From assembly GCA_045629925.1 (NCBI GenBank), contig JAZQSD010000023.1, positions 1 to 5,436 on the forward strand: 5,436 nucleotides of DNA, in the 5' to 3' direction. The DNA is from Brotonthovivens sp045629925 (GTDB taxonomy: Bacteria; Bacillota; Clostridia; Lachnospirales; Lachnospiraceae). This document shows positions 4,621 to 5,436 of this stretch, one piece after another. A model generated the notes under the pieces. It did no database searches. It had not been told where the DNA came from and saw only the letters and a program-made list of their open reading frames with translations. Each line of letters starts with the position of its first letter. The first letter of the stretch is position 1. The translations under genes and the position numbers were made by a program.

Positions 4621-4655
4621 GGCGCACCAGGTCCGGGGGACCTGGGCTTTGCGCC
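4621..4655. other. GC-rich palindrome, copy 2, next to the hydF stop
   Basis: The outer stem is GGCGCA (4621-4626) with TGCGCC (4650-4655). The inner stem is CCAGGTCC (4627-4634) with GGACCTGG (4638-4645), around GGG, with a GCTT bulge. In the hydF mRNA the hairpin would begin four bases after the stop codon and could protect the 3' end. It has no adjacent U-run. Confidence 0.8.
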
Positions 4656-4659
4656 TATC

Positions 4660-5436
4660 TTATAATAAAGCTTGCATATCAGGGAATGGCGACAAGCTCT
4701 TCTTCAAAATACCATGCATCTGAGCGATTGCCACACCATAATTCACCATTGGAACTCCCTGAGCAGCAGCCTTCGCAATTCTGCTCTTCATCTCTTTCTC
4801 ATTGAGCATGCAACCGCCACAGTGAATAACTACTTTATATTCCGACAGATCCGCTGGGAATTCTACGCCGGAAGTAAACACAAATTCTGGTTCACTGTCA
4901 GAAAATCCCTTCACCCAGGCAGGCATCTTCTCCGTTCCGATATCTCCACACTGACGATGGTGAGTACAGCCTTCGCTGATTAACACCTTGTCCCCTTTTT
5001 TCAAAGAAGCCAATGCCGCTGCTCCCTGAACCAAAATATCCAGTTCTCCTTTGTATCTTGCAAACAGAATGGAGAAAGATGTGAAAAGCACGCCTTCTGG
5101 AACGTCTTTCTCTATCTTTCCAAACACCTGAGAGTCTGTAATGATCATCTTTGGTTTTTCAGACAAGGCCTCCAGCGTTCTCACTAAATTAACATCCTGA
5201 CAAATGGTTACCAGACAGCCTGCATCCAAAATATCTCGGATAGTCTGCTGCTGTGGCAAAATCAAACGGCCTTTTGGTGCAGATTTATCAATCGGAATAA
5301 CCAAAACAACCATGTCACCTGGTTCTAAAAGATCGCCTACAATCTGCTTTGTGTTTTCCACGCCTTTGCTGAGGGCGCCAATCTTTTCCTTTAATTCGTG
5401 TATATTCTGTTTTTTCTCTGCTGAAACAAGAATTTC
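4660..5436 (-). CDS. hydF: [FeFe] hydrogenase H-cluster maturation GTPase HydF, C-terminal part (runs off right edge)
   Basis: HydF is the GTP-hydrolysing scaffold that receives the di-iron subcluster precursor from HydE/HydG products and delivers it to hydrogenase HydA. The visible 258 residues are about the last two thirds of a roughly 400-residue protein. They open with ILVSAEKKQNIHELKEKI, which looks like the G5 SA motif closing the GTPase domain. The middle dimerisation region follows. The iron-sulfur cluster motif C-x-H-x45-H-C-x-x-C is at C157, H159, H205, C206 and C209 of the visible part (GCTHHRQ and VIHCGGCM). The GTG at 5361 could be mistaken for a start, but the frame is open and HydF-like upstream to the window edge, so the true start lies outside. 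The gene converges on the tRNA operon and probably ends at the terminator at 4536-4569. Confidence 0.95.
   Translation of the reverse strand, partial: EILVSAEKKQNIHELKEKIGALSKGVENTKQIVGDLLEPGDMVVLVIPIDKSAPKGRLILPQQQTIRDILDAGCLVTICQDVNLVRTLEALSEKPKMIITDSQVFGKIEKDVPEGVLFTSFSILFARYKGELDILVQGAAALASLKKGDKVLISEGCTHHRQCGDIGTEKMPAWVKGFSDSEPEFVFTSGVEFPADLSEYKVVIHCGGCMLNEKEMKSRIAKAAAQGVPMVNYGVAIAQMHGILKKSLSPFPDMQALL

Larger units (their letters stand above)
4517..4655 (+). repeat. tRNA-derived composite repeat, copy 2
   Basis: This is the second copy of the 139-bp unit, 161 bp downstream of the first. It begins with a detached tRNA-Met 3' end (4517-4532), followed by the same terminator hairpin and the inverted tRNA segment (4584-4593 and 4600-4609). 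The direct tRNA piece GTAGTGTCGAGGG (4609-4621) matches the tRNA exactly over 13 bases. The unit ends with a palindrome at 4621-4655. GACACTA/TAGTGTC (4600-4606 with 4610-4616) forms a perfect 7-bp hairpin, which has one mismatch in copy 1. The unit ends 4 bases from the hydF stop codon. Confidence 0.8.

Noticed and set aside
4356..4655. CRISPR array or integron attC sites
   Set aside because: There are only two long units with internal tRNA-derived parts, no regular short repeats and spacers, and no cas or integrase gene.
5359..5361. GTG as the start codon of hydF
   Set aside because: The frame continues upstream to the window edge and encodes a recognisable end of the HydF GTPase domain, so the GTG is an internal valine.

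Overview
The window looks like a chromosomal segment of an anaerobic, fermentative member of the Clostridia, most like Lachnospiraceae. This rests on the AT-rich sequence, strong GGAGG-type ribosome binding sites, tRNA genes without an encoded CCA, the non-mevalonate isoprenoid gene ispF, and hydF for [FeFe]-hydrogenase maturation. Genus-level assignment is not possible from the sequence alone.

Layout. Positions 1-1013 (minus strand) carry ispF followed by the start of a GNAT acetyltransferase gene that runs off the left edge. ispF has its own extended -10 promoter. Positions 1036-1949 (minus) hold two adjacent, clearly paralogous two-helix membrane proteins of unknown function, ended by a terminator at 956-1013. 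Positions 2068-3234 (minus) encode a class I PLP-dependent aminotransferase. It is divergent from a short prephenate dehydratase-like gene (3415-3975, plus). Their predicted promoters overlap back to back, which suggests a shared link to aromatic amino acid metabolism.

Positions 4010-4407 (plus) are a tRNA operon with an AT-rich upstream tract and a good promoter. It contains tRNA-Met(CAT), tRNA-Val(TAC), an identical second tRNA-Met(CAT), structured spacers and a symmetrical terminator. Positions 4660-5436 (minus) are the C-terminal part of hydF, which runs off the right edge and converges on the tRNA operon.

The most unusual part is 4356-4655. A 139-bp unit occurs twice, 161 bp apart. Each unit is built from the 3' end of tRNA-Met plus its terminator, an inverted piece of the same tRNA, a short direct piece of the tRNA, and a GC-rich palindrome. 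Between the two copies the palindrome shows a paired G-C to C-G change that keeps the stem intact. This is the best candidate here for an undescribed element. It may be a tRNA-associated structured repeat or a remnant of recombination at a tRNA gene. The window contains no defence system, CRISPR array, transposase or integrase.
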